Below are positions 8,410-17,087 of a DNA stretch of 64,000 nt, one piece after another; positions within the stretch are counted from its first letter, which is position 1, and every line of letters begins with the position of its first letter. The DNA is taken from NCBI GenBank assembly GCA_900539715.1, contig UQDA01000013.1, positions 15,933 through 79,932 on the forward strand, written 5' to 3'. Origin of the DNA: an uncultured Lachnospiraceae bacterium (GTDB taxonomy: Bacteria > Bacillota > Clostridia > Lachnospirales > Lachnospiraceae). Made by a program: the position numbers and the translations under genes. The notes under the pieces are model-generated. The model did not search any database. It saw only the letters and a program-made list of their open reading frames with translations, and was not told where the DNA came from.

Positions 8410-9723
8410 TTACAGCTCGATATTTTCTTCCCAAAATTTATGGGTCGCCGGAAAAAATTCTCCGAACCCCAGGTCCTCCATACTGATACGCACCGTTGAA
8501 ACATCCGTCATATCTGCTTTCAGGTGTATCCGCGTCGTCCTTGCCGGACGTTTTGGAATCCCCGAAAGCGTCACCAATACTTCCCGCACCGATTTTCCAT
8601 CAAGCGGGGTGATACGCAGCGAAAAGCTTTCCTCATCCTCCAACAGAAATTCAGTCTCCGCCGAAACCTCATACCAGTTGACGCCCGCGTCCAACAGCGC
8701 CAGGTACCTGTCCTGCCCCTGAACTGTCACCGGTATCCCTACGTTGGCTTTTAACATATCCTTCCCCAGAAAGGCATATCCATCGGAAATTCCTCCCGGC
8801 ACAAGACGCTGACGCGCTGCATAGCACGCTCCCTTGCTGTAAAGGTTGCTTCCCAAAAATACGCGTCTGTCCTGACACAAAAACTGCAGCGAGCCCTGAT
8901 ACCACTCGCCGTCAAATCCGTCACCTATCAGATAAACGCAGCTTACATTTCTTCCTTCAAGTACCTCCCCGACAGCAGCCTGAAACCTGCGGTCAAGAAA
9001 TATCTTTTCATTCTCCGCTGATTCCTTCTCCCGGCTCAAAGGGCGTACCTCGGGCCAATCCTTTTCTTCTACAAAACAAGCCACCGGTGTCGTTTTTTTA
9101 TTTGCCATAAATATAAGCGTCCTTAAATGGCTTCCTGTGAAATCGCACAAAAGCACATCCCTGCGCCACAGCTCCTCCGGTTGGCTGATATTATAGTAAA
9201 AAAAGCTCTCCGCCCTGCCTATCACATAAATCTGCGCCTTCGGTAATCCCAAAAGCTTTGCTGCTTCTCCGAGCGCTTCTAAAATCTGCGGCGTCACCTG
9301 CTCAACAGAGAACACGAGCGCATCCATCCTTTCCGCCCGCACCGACGGCGCCAGCAGGGACAATACCCGCTTTAAGAACAAAGACAACAGTCCGACCGCC
9401 TCAAAGCGTTCCTCACCGACCTCGATATCCTGCCGTCGCACCGCATGCTCCAAAAGTCCGGAAACCAGAAGCGCCTCTCCATTTTCTGACGCCTCCAGCG
9501 CCTTTTCCCCAAACAGCCACACATCCCTCTCGGCACACCGCGCAAGGACAGCCGGAATCCGATATTGCTCCTCATCCGCCCGGCAGCTCACAGTTTCCGG
9601 CTGTCTGCCCGGCAGACAATAGCTGAGCAGGACACCTCCATCTGTCAGATCGAGCCCCGCTGCAGTCACATCCTCGCCTTTTTTCCCTTCGCCACGATGT
9701 TTTTCCCTGTAATCCAGAAACAT
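8410..9723 (-). CDS. Degenerate actin/Hsp70-fold protein
   Basis: A 437-residue protein with an actin-like ATPase pattern. The N-terminal phosphate-1 strand pair is GLDLTDGGVLLSYC (residues 22-35). A second phosphate-like strand is VLLCDFTGSHLRTLIF near 190. An adenosine-type segment is CVYLIGDGFDGEWY near 285, followed by a helix before GACYAARQRL. About residues 345-437 form a beta-rich tail ending FFPATHKFWEENIEL, where Hsp70 has its substrate-binding domain. The second phosphate motif lacks the canonical DLGGGT glycines, so ATP hydrolysis is doubtful. I recall such proteins catalogued in Lachnospiraceae as a DUF (possibly DUF5716), which is unverified. Twelve bases separate it from the giant gene upstream, so the two are co-transcribed. 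Confidence 0.65.
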   Translation of the reverse strand: MFLDYREKHRGEGKKGEDVTAAGLDLTDGGVLLSYCLPGRQPETVSCRADEEQYRIPAVLARCAERDVWLFGEKALEASENGEALLVSGLLEHAVRRQDIEVGEERFEAVGLLSLFLKRVLSLLAPSVRAERMDALVFSVEQVTPQILEALGEAAKLLGLPKAQIYVIGRAESFFYYNISQPEELWRRDVLLCDFTGSHLRTLIFMANKKTTPVACFVEEKDWPEVRPLSREKESAENEKIFLDRRFQAAVGEVLEGRNVSCVYLIGDGFDGEWYQGSLQFLCQDRRVFLGSNLYSKGACYAARQRLVPGGISDGYAFLGKDMLKANVGIPVTVQGQDRYLALLDAGVNWYEVSAETEFLLEDEESFSLRITPLDGKSVREVLVTLSGIPKRPARTTRIHLKADMTDVSTVRISMEDLGFGEFFPATHKFWEENIEL

Positions 9724-9735
9724 CCCATCAACTCC

Positions 9736-12700
9736 TTACTCCAAAATGCCAAACAGCCTCTCCGCACAAAAAGACTGATACAGGTAACGCACAAGCCCTT
9801 CTGATGCCTCCCGGGCATTCCGGGAAAGCTTCGCCTGCGCAACGCTGCAAAGCTGCCCGTATCTGCTGTCCTGCGCGGATGCCGGACACCCCTCGGCCTT
9901 TAACAGACCGCTTTCCAGAATGGTCCCGGGCTCATCTGCCGCCGTCACGAAATACTGCAGATTTTCCCCCGGAAACAGGATAAATGCAGCCGTATAAATA
10001 CAGCCGCCCGCGCACAAAAATTCCCTTGTCTCGTAATCTCCTGCTGGCGTCTGCTCCGATACCGTACGCCAATGAAGCAGCGGACGCTTTCCTTCTTTTC
10101 CATAATAAACCACAAAGGTCTTATCCTGAAGAAGCCCCGCCTGTGCAGTCAGATCGCCCAGTTCTTTTAAAACCGGCACAATGCAGTTTCCGGCAAACAG
10201 CTGCTCTGCTGTCTCACACAGAAGCCCTCTGTCCTTTTCCGAAAAAAGCTGACGGTTTTTCGCATAATATTCCAGAACCGCAATTCGGCACAGCTCACTG
10301 ACCGGCTCCTTTTGCCCCAGCTGCTTCAAAATAGCATGTATCGCAGCGGTATGAACGGGCATATGCTCCACCACGCCGCTGTAGGCGCAACGATGCAAAA
10401 ATGCCAGAAGGAGCTGTCCATGCCCGCCCCCCTTCATGTACTGGCGCAGGATATCCATCCGCTCCGTCACGTCTATCCCCGCAAAAAGCATCTGTCCCAT
10501 CATGCGCCTGCAAAGCTGCCAGGTATCCACGCCAAATCCTTCCGCCTCGCGCTTTATTACTTCCAGCTCCGCAATGCTCCCTTCATACCAGTCCGTCAGC
10601 TCCTGCAAAATACGCGCGTCATATTTTCCTCCCAGCGCCGCCTGCGCACACAAAGCCGTCATCCGCTTCTGCCCGGAAAAAAGTCCCCGCTCTAAAAGTC
10701 CCGTCCCCAACCGCAGCAAAATCCCCGGTTCCAGACGAGACAGCTCCTCTCCTTCCAGCCATTGATATGCCTTTTCATAAAAACCCTGCATCACCAGCAT
10801 GCCTGTCACGCTCAAACATTCCTCAGAGCTGACCTGTTCTTTTTCCAGATTTCTCAAAAAGCTGCGAAGCTGTTTTTCTCTGCCTGCTTTTTGCAGATAT
10901 GCTGCCAGCCTGCCCCTTACTTTACGGGCATAATATTCTTCCAGACGGGGTTCTCCTGCAAGCGCTTCATAGCAGCTTTCGTTTTCTGCGCATATCTCCC
11001 CCTGTCCTTCCGCAGCAGAAATGCGGAACACAAGGCTGTCCTTCCCCCATTCCAGAAGCTCCTGCTCATTCCATACCGCAAGGATCTCCTTTTTTTCAAA
11101 AAGAGGGGTTAACTGCGCCTTTTCGTTTACCACACAGCGATTCTGTTCTTCATCCTCCGTGAGTAAAAGCATCTCTCCGCCATATCTGCTGATACACGCC
11201 CTTCCCTTCTGGAGAAGCCATACTTCCTCACCCTTTATCTGCCTGTGCAGAACCACCAGTTTTTTGCCCCGGCGGGCATTCTCCTGCTCCGGCACAAAAA
11301 TCTCTTCACTCCCAAAGAGCTCTGCCAGCATGGCTCCCTGCGCTGCTTCCACCCTCCCGCTCTGCAGATTACGACGGTACAGCCATGCCAAATCCCTGTT
11401 TACTCTTCCTTTGTAAAGACAATCCTCCAAAAATCTGTCTATCTGCGGCTTGTATGTGATATAAAGCTCTGTATCCTCATCCCTGCGCTCATCCACGCAG
11501 GCATACAGATACGCCGCGTATTCCCAGTCAAGATTGCTCTGGTAGGCAAAATACAAAAGAACGCTTTTGGGAAGCTCTCTCCGCTCCGACAGATCCATTG
11601 TCATCAGATAATATTCATAAAGCCTCGTCACACGCAGCCGGTTTTCCACACCCCGTTCATACCACACATGATATGCTTTTTCACGCACGCCCCCTTTTAT
11701 CAAAAGAGTACATATCGCCCACAGAATATCCGTATTCCTGTCTTTTTCCCAGATAAGGCGCAGTATTTCAAACAGCGTCCGGTCAAAATATTTCTCGCGT
11801 CCGGCGAGCTCTGCCAGCTGCCCTTCCAGATTCTCAGAAACTATCCCCTGCCTTGCGCCGTAGGCCAATATCTGCTTCACAACGCCGTCAAATCCCGTCA
11901 AAAGAGCCGGTTCCGCATTTAAAAGCTGCATTGCTTCCAGATACATCACCGGACTTTTACAGCCCTTTTCAAACTGTTCCATCAAAAACTGCCACTTCCG
12001 GGACGCGCTGTGATTTAAGTTCCGGGACAAAAACAGCAACAGCCACGCTATCCGCCATTCCCGGGGATGCTGTGCAAATACTTCTTCAACCTTTGCGCAT
12101 ACCCTGCGCGTATATGTTTCATCTTTTTTATAGAGGGAAACAAGATACAGATAATAACATCCCGTCACGACGTCCGCTTCTTCTACAAAAGGCTTTGCCT
12201 GCTTTAAGACCCATCCTGCCTCCTCATTTTTTTGCTGTGTCAAAAGAAGCTGAGCCAAAAAAAGTTTAGATACAGCGCGTTGTCTGTCGCAGTGGGCCAT
12301 CCGTTCCACGCATTCCTGTGTTTTTGCCTGCCAGGATGCCGCATCCGTCTTTTTCATCCGAAACTGCTGATACAACGTTACAAGTTTTAAGATACATGCC
12401 TTAAACTCCCGATCTCTCCGATCCTTTATCTTACGCTGCATCGTGCTGCGCCGTGCCTCCACCTCGACCGCAAAGCTGCCGCCCTTCCAGGAAAAGCATA
12501 TCCGCCCGAAATTATTTCCGTCATGCATCCTTTCTTCATTCAAAAAAACCGGAATGCGGCACAAATTTCCCAGAAAATCATCCTCGCCTATCCTGCTTTT
12601 TTCCAGCGTTAAAAAATCGCCCTGTGCCTCTACGGTCAGATGCACCGGCCCCCATCCGTTTTTTAGTACCTGTATCTCCTCGCTCATTGTCTCCCGGATT

Positions 12701-13308
12701 TCAGGAATCTGTATCCGGCTTCTTACCGCAGAAAAACCGACAGGCTGCTTTTTGCCGAGCGCCGCCAGAAATTCCTCCACATTCGCTTCATTTCCAAAAC
12801 TCACGGACAAACCTCTGTAGAGCAGGGCTGTTTCTTCCTCCCCCTCACACAGCCGCGCAAAGTCCTTCGTATAAAAGAGCTTTACCGCCTCCTGCCAGTT
12901 ATTGCGGGCAAGTCCTGCAAATTCCGTCATGTCCCGTATCTCGCCCTGAGAGGAAATGACCGCCTCCTCCCGCACGATGACCTGCCATGGAACTTCATAT
13001 TCCCCATAATTTGACAGCACAAAAAAACGCCCGCTGCGGCTCTCCCCCGGCTCCATACCGGAAGCATCGAACCGATAGACTATCTGCTCCTGCATCCCGT
13101 TAAACCGCGGAGACGGACACGTCATCCTCTCATCTCCTGTAGAAATAATCCCGACAGCCGGCTGCTCTGCCCCCGCTGCTGCCGCAAAGCTCCCCTCTGC
13201 AACCTGACCCGGACGCACAAAAAGCTCCGCCTGCTTCACCGAAAAATATAACTTTCCCTCTATCCTGCGATAACCCTCTGCCAAAATCTGTTCTTCCAGT
13301 TTCCTCAC
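9736..13308 (-). CDS. Giant beta-sandwich plus helical-solenoid protein (DUF5717-like)
   Basis: A 1190-residue protein without signal peptide or membrane segment. Residues about 20-130 and 215-290 look like two Ig-like beta-sandwich domains (SGRFFVLSNYGEYEVPWQV; GRICFSWKGGSFAVEVEA). Residues about 300-1060 are a long TPR-like helical solenoid, interrupted near 660-790 by a beta-rich insert. The C-terminus returns to beta structure (VVYYGKEGKRPLLHW). GTG at 13308 is preferred as the start, because GGAGAG lies 9 bases upstream; the longer TTG-start frame to 13368 runs into an intergenic repeat. It resembles what I recall as DUF5717, unverified. It is first in the cluster with the Hsp70-fold protein and the small TPR protein, suggesting a large scaffold or co-chaperone. 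Confidence 0.68.
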   Translation of the reverse strand: MRKLEEQILAEGYRRIEGKLYFSVKQAELFVRPGQVAEGSFAAAAGAEQPAVGIISTGDERMTCPSPRFNGMQEQIVYRFDASGMEPGESRSGRFFVLSNYGEYEVPWQVIVREEAVISSQGEIRDMTEFAGLARNNWQEAVKLFYTKDFARLCEGEEETALLYRGLSVSFGNEANVEEFLAALGKKQPVGFSAVRSRIQIPEIRETMSEEIQVLKNGWGPVHLTVEAQGDFLTLEKSRIGEDDFLGNLCRIPVFLNEERMHDGNNFGRICFSWKGGSFAVEVEARRSTMQRKIKDRRDREFKACILKLVTLYQQFRMKKTDAASWQAKTQECVERMAHCDRQRAVSKLFLAQLLLTQQKNEEAGWVLKQAKPFVEEADVVTGCYYLYLVSLYKKDETYTRRVCAKVEEVFAQHPREWRIAWLLLFLSRNLNHSASRKWQFLMEQFEKGCKSPVMYLEAMQLLNAEPALLTGFDGVVKQILAYGARQGIVSENLEGQLAELAGREKYFDRTLFEILRLIWEKDRNTDILWAICTLLIKGGVREKAYHVWYERGVENRLRVTRLYEYYLMTMDLSERRELPKSVLLYFAYQSNLDWEYAAYLYACVDERRDEDTELYITYKPQIDRFLEDCLYKGRVNRDLAWLYRRNLQSGRVEAAQGAMLAELFGSEEIFVPEQENARRGKKLVVLHRQIKGEEVWLLQKGRACISRYGGEMLLLTEDEEQNRCVVNEKAQLTPLFEKKEILAVWNEQELLEWGKDSLVFRISAAEGQGEICAENESCYEALAGEPRLEEYYARKVRGRLAAYLQKAGREKQLRSFLRNLEKEQVSSEECLSVTGMLVMQGFYEKAYQWLEGEELSRLEPGILLRLGTGLLERGLFSGQKRMTALCAQAALGGKYDARILQELTDWYEGSIAELEVIKREAEGFGVDTWQLCRRMMGQMLFAGIDVTERMDILRQYMKGGGHGQLLLAFLHRCAYSGVVEHMPVHTAAIHAILKQLGQKEPVSELCRIAVLEYYAKNRQLFSEKDRGLLCETAEQLFAGNCIVPVLKELGDLTAQAGLLQDKTFVVYYGKEGKRPLLHWRTVSEQTPAGDYETREFLCAGGCIYTAAFILFPGENLQYFVTAADEPGTILESGLLKAEGCPASAQDSRYGQLCSVAQAKLSRNAREASEGLVRYLYQSFCAERLFGILE

Positions 13309-13331
13309 AGCGCGGAACTCTCCTTTCTCGT

Positions 13332-13533
13332 GCCACAAACGGCAGGCGTTTGAGGCTGCAGCGAACAAGTAATATCATTTTGTTACTGTTCACCGGCAAG
13401 CCAGTAAGCAGTAACTTTCGCGGGCCCATTTAAAGTTTTTGCTACGCAAAAGAGGCCCGCTCACTCCCGAATCACGTTCTTACGCCACAAACGGCAGGCG
13501 TTTGTGGCTACAGTGAACAAGTAATATCATTTT
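13332..13533. repeat. 50-bp direct repeat pair enclosing nested hairpins
   Basis: GCCACAAACGGCAGGCGTTT and the following 30 bases (13332-13381) recur at 13484-13533 with about four changes, 152 bases apart. Each copy folds as CCACAAACG-GCAGG-CGTTTGTGG (one mismatch in copy 1). Between them lie GTTACTG (13382-13388) / CAGTAAC (13409-13415) and GCGGGCC (13420-13426) / GGCCCGC (13454-13460). This fills the spacer between the divergent giant gene and the GntR operon. It has no coding potential. Confidence 0.75.
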
Positions 13534-13563
13534 ACCCTATTTCACTTTATCGCGCAAGATGGC

Positions 13564-13611
13564 TTGACAGCATCAGCTTCTTGTAGTATTGTTGTATTAA
13601 CTCAATAGTAC
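13564..13611 (+). promoter_or_regulatory. Promoter and probable operator of the GntR-ABC operon
   Basis: TTGACA (13564-13569), a 17-base spacer and TATTGT (13587-13592) form a promoter. GTAGTATTG (13583-13591) and CAATAGTAC (13603-13611) form an inverted repeat with one mismatch and an 11-base centre, covering the -10 and the start point. Autoregulation by the YtrA-type GntR protein encoded next is the likely use. Confidence 0.7.
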
Positions 13612-13649
13612 AAATATATTGCCGCATCTGCGGAAGAAAGGAGAACGCT

Positions 13650-14024
13650 ATGGCATGGGAACTGGACTCTGACCGTCCCATCTACGCCCAGCTCGTAGAA
13701 CGTTTAAAGCTTGAAATCGTTTCAGGCCTTTATCCTCCGGGCGCAAGGCTTCCAAGCGTCCGGGAGCTCGCCGCTACAGCCGGGGTCAACCCAAATACGA
13801 TGCAGAAGGCTTTTTCCGAACTGGAACGTACCGGGCTCATCATCACACAGCGCACCAGCGGAAGGATCGTCACGGAGGACAGACAGATGATACTCGATAC
13901 GCGCATGGAGCTTGCCGAGGAGCAGATCGTCCTGTTTTTAACAAAAATGCAGAGCCTCGGCTTTCAAAAAGACGATATCATACGGCTTTTATCCGAAAAA
14001 AAGGAGGAGGAACATCATGAATGA
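13650..14024 (+). CDS. GntR-family regulator, YtrA subfamily
   Basis: A 124-residue transcription factor. Residues 8-75 are the GntR winged helix (PIYAQLVERLKLEIVSGLYP; LPSVRELAATAGVNPNTMQK). The C-terminal tail is short and helical rather than a ligand-binding domain, which defines the YtrA subfamily. Such proteins repress the ABC transporter operon they head, and often respond to cell-wall-active compounds in Bacillota. GAAAGGAG precedes the ATG. It overlaps the ABC ATPase gene by 8 bases, so the two are translationally coupled. An inverted repeat on the promoter upstream is the probable binding site. Confidence 0.88.
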   Translation: MAWELDSDRPIYAQLVERLKLEIVSGLYPPGARLPSVRELAATAGVNPNTMQKAFSELERTGLIITQRTSGRIVTEDRQMILDTRMELAEEQIVLFLTKMQSLGFQKDDIIRLLSEKKEEEHHE

Positions 14025-14730
14025 ACTTTCTGCCGACAGCCTCGTGTCCGTCCGCGGGCTCACCAAACGATACGGTAAGAAGACGGCACTCGACCATCTG
14101 GACTTAGACATTCCTGCCGGGCGCATCATCGGCCTGTTAGGCCCCAACGGCAGTGGGAAATCCACGCTCATCAAGCTCTTATGCGGGCTCCTGGTACCTT
14201 CCTCCGGACAGATACGGATTGCGGGGAATGCTCCCGGCATCGCCACCAAGGCCTGCGTCTCCTACCTGCCGGAGCGCACTTATCTGCCCGACACTATCCG
14301 CATCCGGGAGCTGGTTTCCTTTTTTGCGGATTTTTATGAAGATTTTGACCGCCAGAAGGCGCTCGATATGCTGGATGTGCTCAGGCTTTCCCCGGACAGC
14401 CCTTTAAAGACACTTTCTAAAGGCTCCCGCGAGAAGGTCCAGCTCATCATGGTCATGAGCCGACGTGCAAAGCTCTATATTTTGGACGAGCCTATCGCCG
14501 GCGTTGATCCTGCCGCAAGAGATTTCATTTTAAAGACCATCATCCGGGATTATCAGGAGGACGCATCCATACTCATTTCCACGCATCTTATCTCCGATAT
14601 CGAGCCTATACTTGACGACGTTATCTTTTTAAAAGAAGGCAGGCTCCTGCTGTCTTCCAGTGTAGAAGATATCCGCGACGCCGAACGCAGGTCGGTGGAC
14701 GCATATTTCCGGGAGGTGTTCTCATGTTAA
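14017..14730 (+). CDS. ABC transporter ATP-binding protein (YtrB-like)
   Basis: A 237-residue ATPase with Walker A GPNGSGKSTLIK near residue 47, a signature-like SKGSREKVQL near 140 (atypical, with SKGSR in place of LSGGQ), Walker B LYILDEPIAGVDP near 163 and the H-loop STHLISD near 197. The order matches the CcmA/NatA-type exporters paired with YtrA regulators. GGAGGAGG lies just before the start. It overlaps both neighbours, so regulator, ATPase and permease form one unit. The substrate is unknown; antibiotic or membrane-stress response is the usual role of such operons. Confidence 0.88.
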   Translation: MNELSADSLVSVRGLTKRYGKKTALDHLDLDIPAGRIIGLLGPNGSGKSTLIKLLCGLLVPSSGQIRIAGNAPGIATKACVSYLPERTYLPDTIRIRELVSFFADFYEDFDRQKALDMLDVLRLSPDSPLKTLSKGSREKVQLIMVMSRRAKLYILDEPIAGVDPAARDFILKTIIRDYQEDASILISTHLISDIEPILDDVIFLKEGRLLLSSSVEDIRDAERRSVDAYFREVFSC

Positions 14731-15560
14731 ACAAACTTATCCGTCATGAATGGAAAAATACATGGAAGATTCCCTGCATCATCTTCGGCGTTTTTCTCGC
14801 GCTCTCTGCGGCATGCTTTTCCTATTTCGGGCTCCGTCCGAACGCTCCTGAAGGTGTCGAGATCAACATGGGGGAAATGCTTATCTTCATCGGTTATATG
14901 CTGGCCATCAGCGCATTTTCCATTTTCATCCAGATTTATTTTGCAATACGCTTTTACAAAAACCTGTATACCGACGAAGGCTATCTGATGCACACGCTCC
15001 CGGTAAAACCCTGGATGCTCATCGCATCCAAAACAGTCGTGGCAACGTTCTGGTATTATCTTACCTCTATCCTTACCACGGCTCTGTGCTTCCCGGTCAT
15101 TTTCCTTTCTCTCCCGAAAATGGTCTATCTTTCTCCGGAAGCCCTTGAACAATACCATCGTTTCGTTTCCCATATTCCCGGCATGATGCTGGAAGAACCG
15201 CTGAAGGTCTTTTTCGTAGCAGTCCCCTTCTCCCTGCTCTCCAGCGCTTTTTCCGTTTTGCTCATCTACGCCGCGGCTTCTTTAGGACAGCTGTTTTCGC
15301 GTCACAGGGTACTTGCGTCCATCATGTGCTACTTCGGTTTGAACGCCCTTGTTTCAGCCGTTTCCATGCTCGTCATGCTTCCTTCGATGGGAGGCCTTGT
15401 CATCACGCATGCCGATGACCTGGCACAAAACCCTACCGCTCTCTTCCCGCCCGCCATGTGGACTGCCTTTGGCTCATCCCTTGTCGTTTCCATCATCTGC
15501 GGCGCGGCATCCTTTTTCCTGAGCGATTATATCATGCGTCACAGTCTGAATCTGGATTAG
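14724..15560 (+). CDS. ABC transporter permease of the GntR operon
   Basis: A 278-residue protein with six predicted membrane segments (near residues 17-35, 50-72, 100-130, 163-190, 200-225 and 245-270) and a long loop near 130-160. It fits the ABC2-type permeases that pair with YtrB-like ATPases. The start overlaps the ATPase gene by 7 bases. After the stop lies a GC-rich inverted repeat (CCGCC near 15634, GGCGG near 15658), a weak terminator candidate before the next gene. The transported substrate cannot be read from the sequence. Confidence 0.82.
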   Translation: MLNKLIRHEWKNTWKIPCIIFGVFLALSAACFSYFGLRPNAPEGVEINMGEMLIFIGYMLAISAFSIFIQIYFAIRFYKNLYTDEGYLMHTLPVKPWMLIASKTVVATFWYYLTSILTTALCFPVIFLSLPKMVYLSPEALEQYHRFVSHIPGMMLEEPLKVFFVAVPFSLLSSAFSVLLIYAAASLGQLFSRHRVLASIMCYFGLNALVSAVSMLVMLPSMGGLVITHADDLAQNPTALFPPAMWTAFGSSLVVSIICGAASFFLSDYIMRHSLNLD

Positions 15561-15689
15561 AGCCGGCACATACGCTGTTTTCTCAAACATACGAACACAC
15601 TTTTTAATATCTCCCGCATATACTGGTATCACAGATGCCGCCAGCGCTTTTCTTTCCGGCGGCAAAATCCAGACTGCGGGAGGTTTTTT

Positions 15690-16961
15690 ATGTCCGTTCC
15701 TTTTTACGCCGCCCAGAACGGCTCTCTTTCCTATACCGGTTCGCTGCAGGTAAATGTCACTTCTTCTGTCGGCTTTATTCCCATTCCTGATGCTTCCATC
15801 ACAATTTCTGACAGCAGTATGCCGGAACAGACGCTCGAACAGCTCATGACCGATGAATCCGGACAGACTGTCCCTGTTTCTCTTCCTGCACCTGACCCGG
15901 AATATTCGCAGGAGCCCGACCGTCCCCGTCCCTATACGGATTACACCATCGAGGTAGAAGCGCCCGGCTATGAACCCGTGCGCGTGACAGGTTCCGAACT
16001 TTTACCCAACGAGCTGAGCATCCAGCCCATCTCTCTGAATCCCATTGAAGTTTCAGACAACCGTCCCGAAGAGGATATCGATATTCCCGACCATACCCTG
16101 TACGGAGAGTATCCGCCCAAAATACCGGAGGCAGAGATAAAGACCGATCCCGAGACCGGTGAAATCGTTTTAAGCCGCGTCGTCATCCCTGAATACGTCG
16201 TCGTCCATGACGGCGTCCCCGATGATACGTCCGCCCCCAATTATTATGTTCGCTATAAGGACTACATCAAAAACGTGGCTTCCTCTGAAATCTATGCGAC
16301 CTGGCCGGAAAGTTCCATTTACGCAAACATCCTTGCGATACAGTCCTTTACGTTAAACCGGGTGTATACGGAATGGTACCGCGCCAAAGGATATCCCTTT
16401 ACCATTACCTCTTCTACCGCCTATGACCAGAAATTCATTTATGGGCGCAATATTTACAGCAATATCAGCCGTCTTGTGGATTCTATCTTTGCAAATTACC
16501 TGTCCCGTCCCGGCGTCCGACAGCCTATTTTTACAAGCTACTGCGACGGCGACCGAGTCACCTGTCAGGGGCTTTCCCAGTGGGGATCAAAATATCTCGG
16601 TGATCAGGGCTATTCCGCCATTGATATCATCCGCTACTACTATGGAAACGATATGTATATCAATTCTGCCTCTGCCATCAGCGGAGTCCCCTCTTCATGG
16701 CCCGGCTATGACCTTGGTATCGGCGCCTCCGGCGGAAAGGTCCGGCCGATGCAGGAACAGTTAAACCGCATTGCCCGGAATTACCCGGCCATACCGCGCA
16801 TTACCCCCGATGGCATCTTCGGCCAGCGCACTTCGCAAGCCGTAAAAACCTTCCAGCGGATATTCGGATTAAATCCCACCGGGGTCGTGGATTATCCCAC
16901 ATGGTATCAGATTTCCAATATTTATGTGGCTGTATCCCGTATTGCTGAGCCGGGAACATAA
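15690..16961 (+). CDS. SpoIID/LytB-like protein with C-terminal peptidoglycan-binding domain
   Basis: A 423-residue protein. Residues about 12-120 are a carboxypeptidase-regulatory-like beta domain (DASITISDSS; YTIEVEAPGYEPVRVTG). Residues about 180-320 resemble a SpoIID/LytB core, with SSEIYATWPESSIYANILA for the SE-x-W entry motif and CQGLSQWGSKYLGDQGYS for the family's GMSQWGA block. Residues about 345-415 form a PG_binding_1 domain (ITPDGIFGQRTSQAVKTFQ). SpoIID is a lytic transglycosylase of spore engulfment; that activity here is inference. No signal peptide is visible at the N-terminus (MSVPFYAAQNG), which is odd for a wall-acting protein. GGGAGG precedes the ATG. Confidence 0.75.
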   Translation: MSVPFYAAQNGSLSYTGSLQVNVTSSVGFIPIPDASITISDSSMPEQTLEQLMTDESGQTVPVSLPAPDPEYSQEPDRPRPYTDYTIEVEAPGYEPVRVTGSELLPNELSIQPISLNPIEVSDNRPEEDIDIPDHTLYGEYPPKIPEAEIKTDPETGEIVLSRVVIPEYVVVHDGVPDDTSAPNYYVRYKDYIKNVASSEIYATWPESSIYANILAIQSFTLNRVYTEWYRAKGYPFTITSSTAYDQKFIYGRNIYSNISRLVDSIFANYLSRPGVRQPIFTSYCDGDRVTCQGLSQWGSKYLGDQGYSAIDIIRYYYGNDMYINSASAISGVPSSWPGYDLGIGASGGKVRPMQEQLNRIARNYPAIPRITPDGIFGQRTSQAVKTFQRIFGLNPTGVVDYPTWYQISNIYVAVSRIAEPGT

Positions 16962-17005
16962 GCCCTGTATGAAAAATTTTATATATCCTTTAGAAAAGGA
17001 CGCAG

Positions 17006-17034
17006 TTGACATGCCGGCTGGTTATCTGTATAAT
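17006..17034 (+). promoter_or_regulatory. Consensus sigma-A promoter
   Basis: TTGACA (17006-17011), a 17-base spacer and TATAAT (17029-17034) match the consensus perfectly. They drive the FUSC-type gene at 17088. Confidence 0.88.
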
Positions 17035-17087
17035 TTCTCTCCGCTTTGTCTTTGACAATTATCTTCGAGCGTAAAGGAGAGATTTTT

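Noticed and set aside
13309..13368. TTG start at 13368 for the giant gene
   Set aside because: The extra 20 codons come from the direct repeat, while GTG at 13308 has GGAGAG 9 bases upstream.
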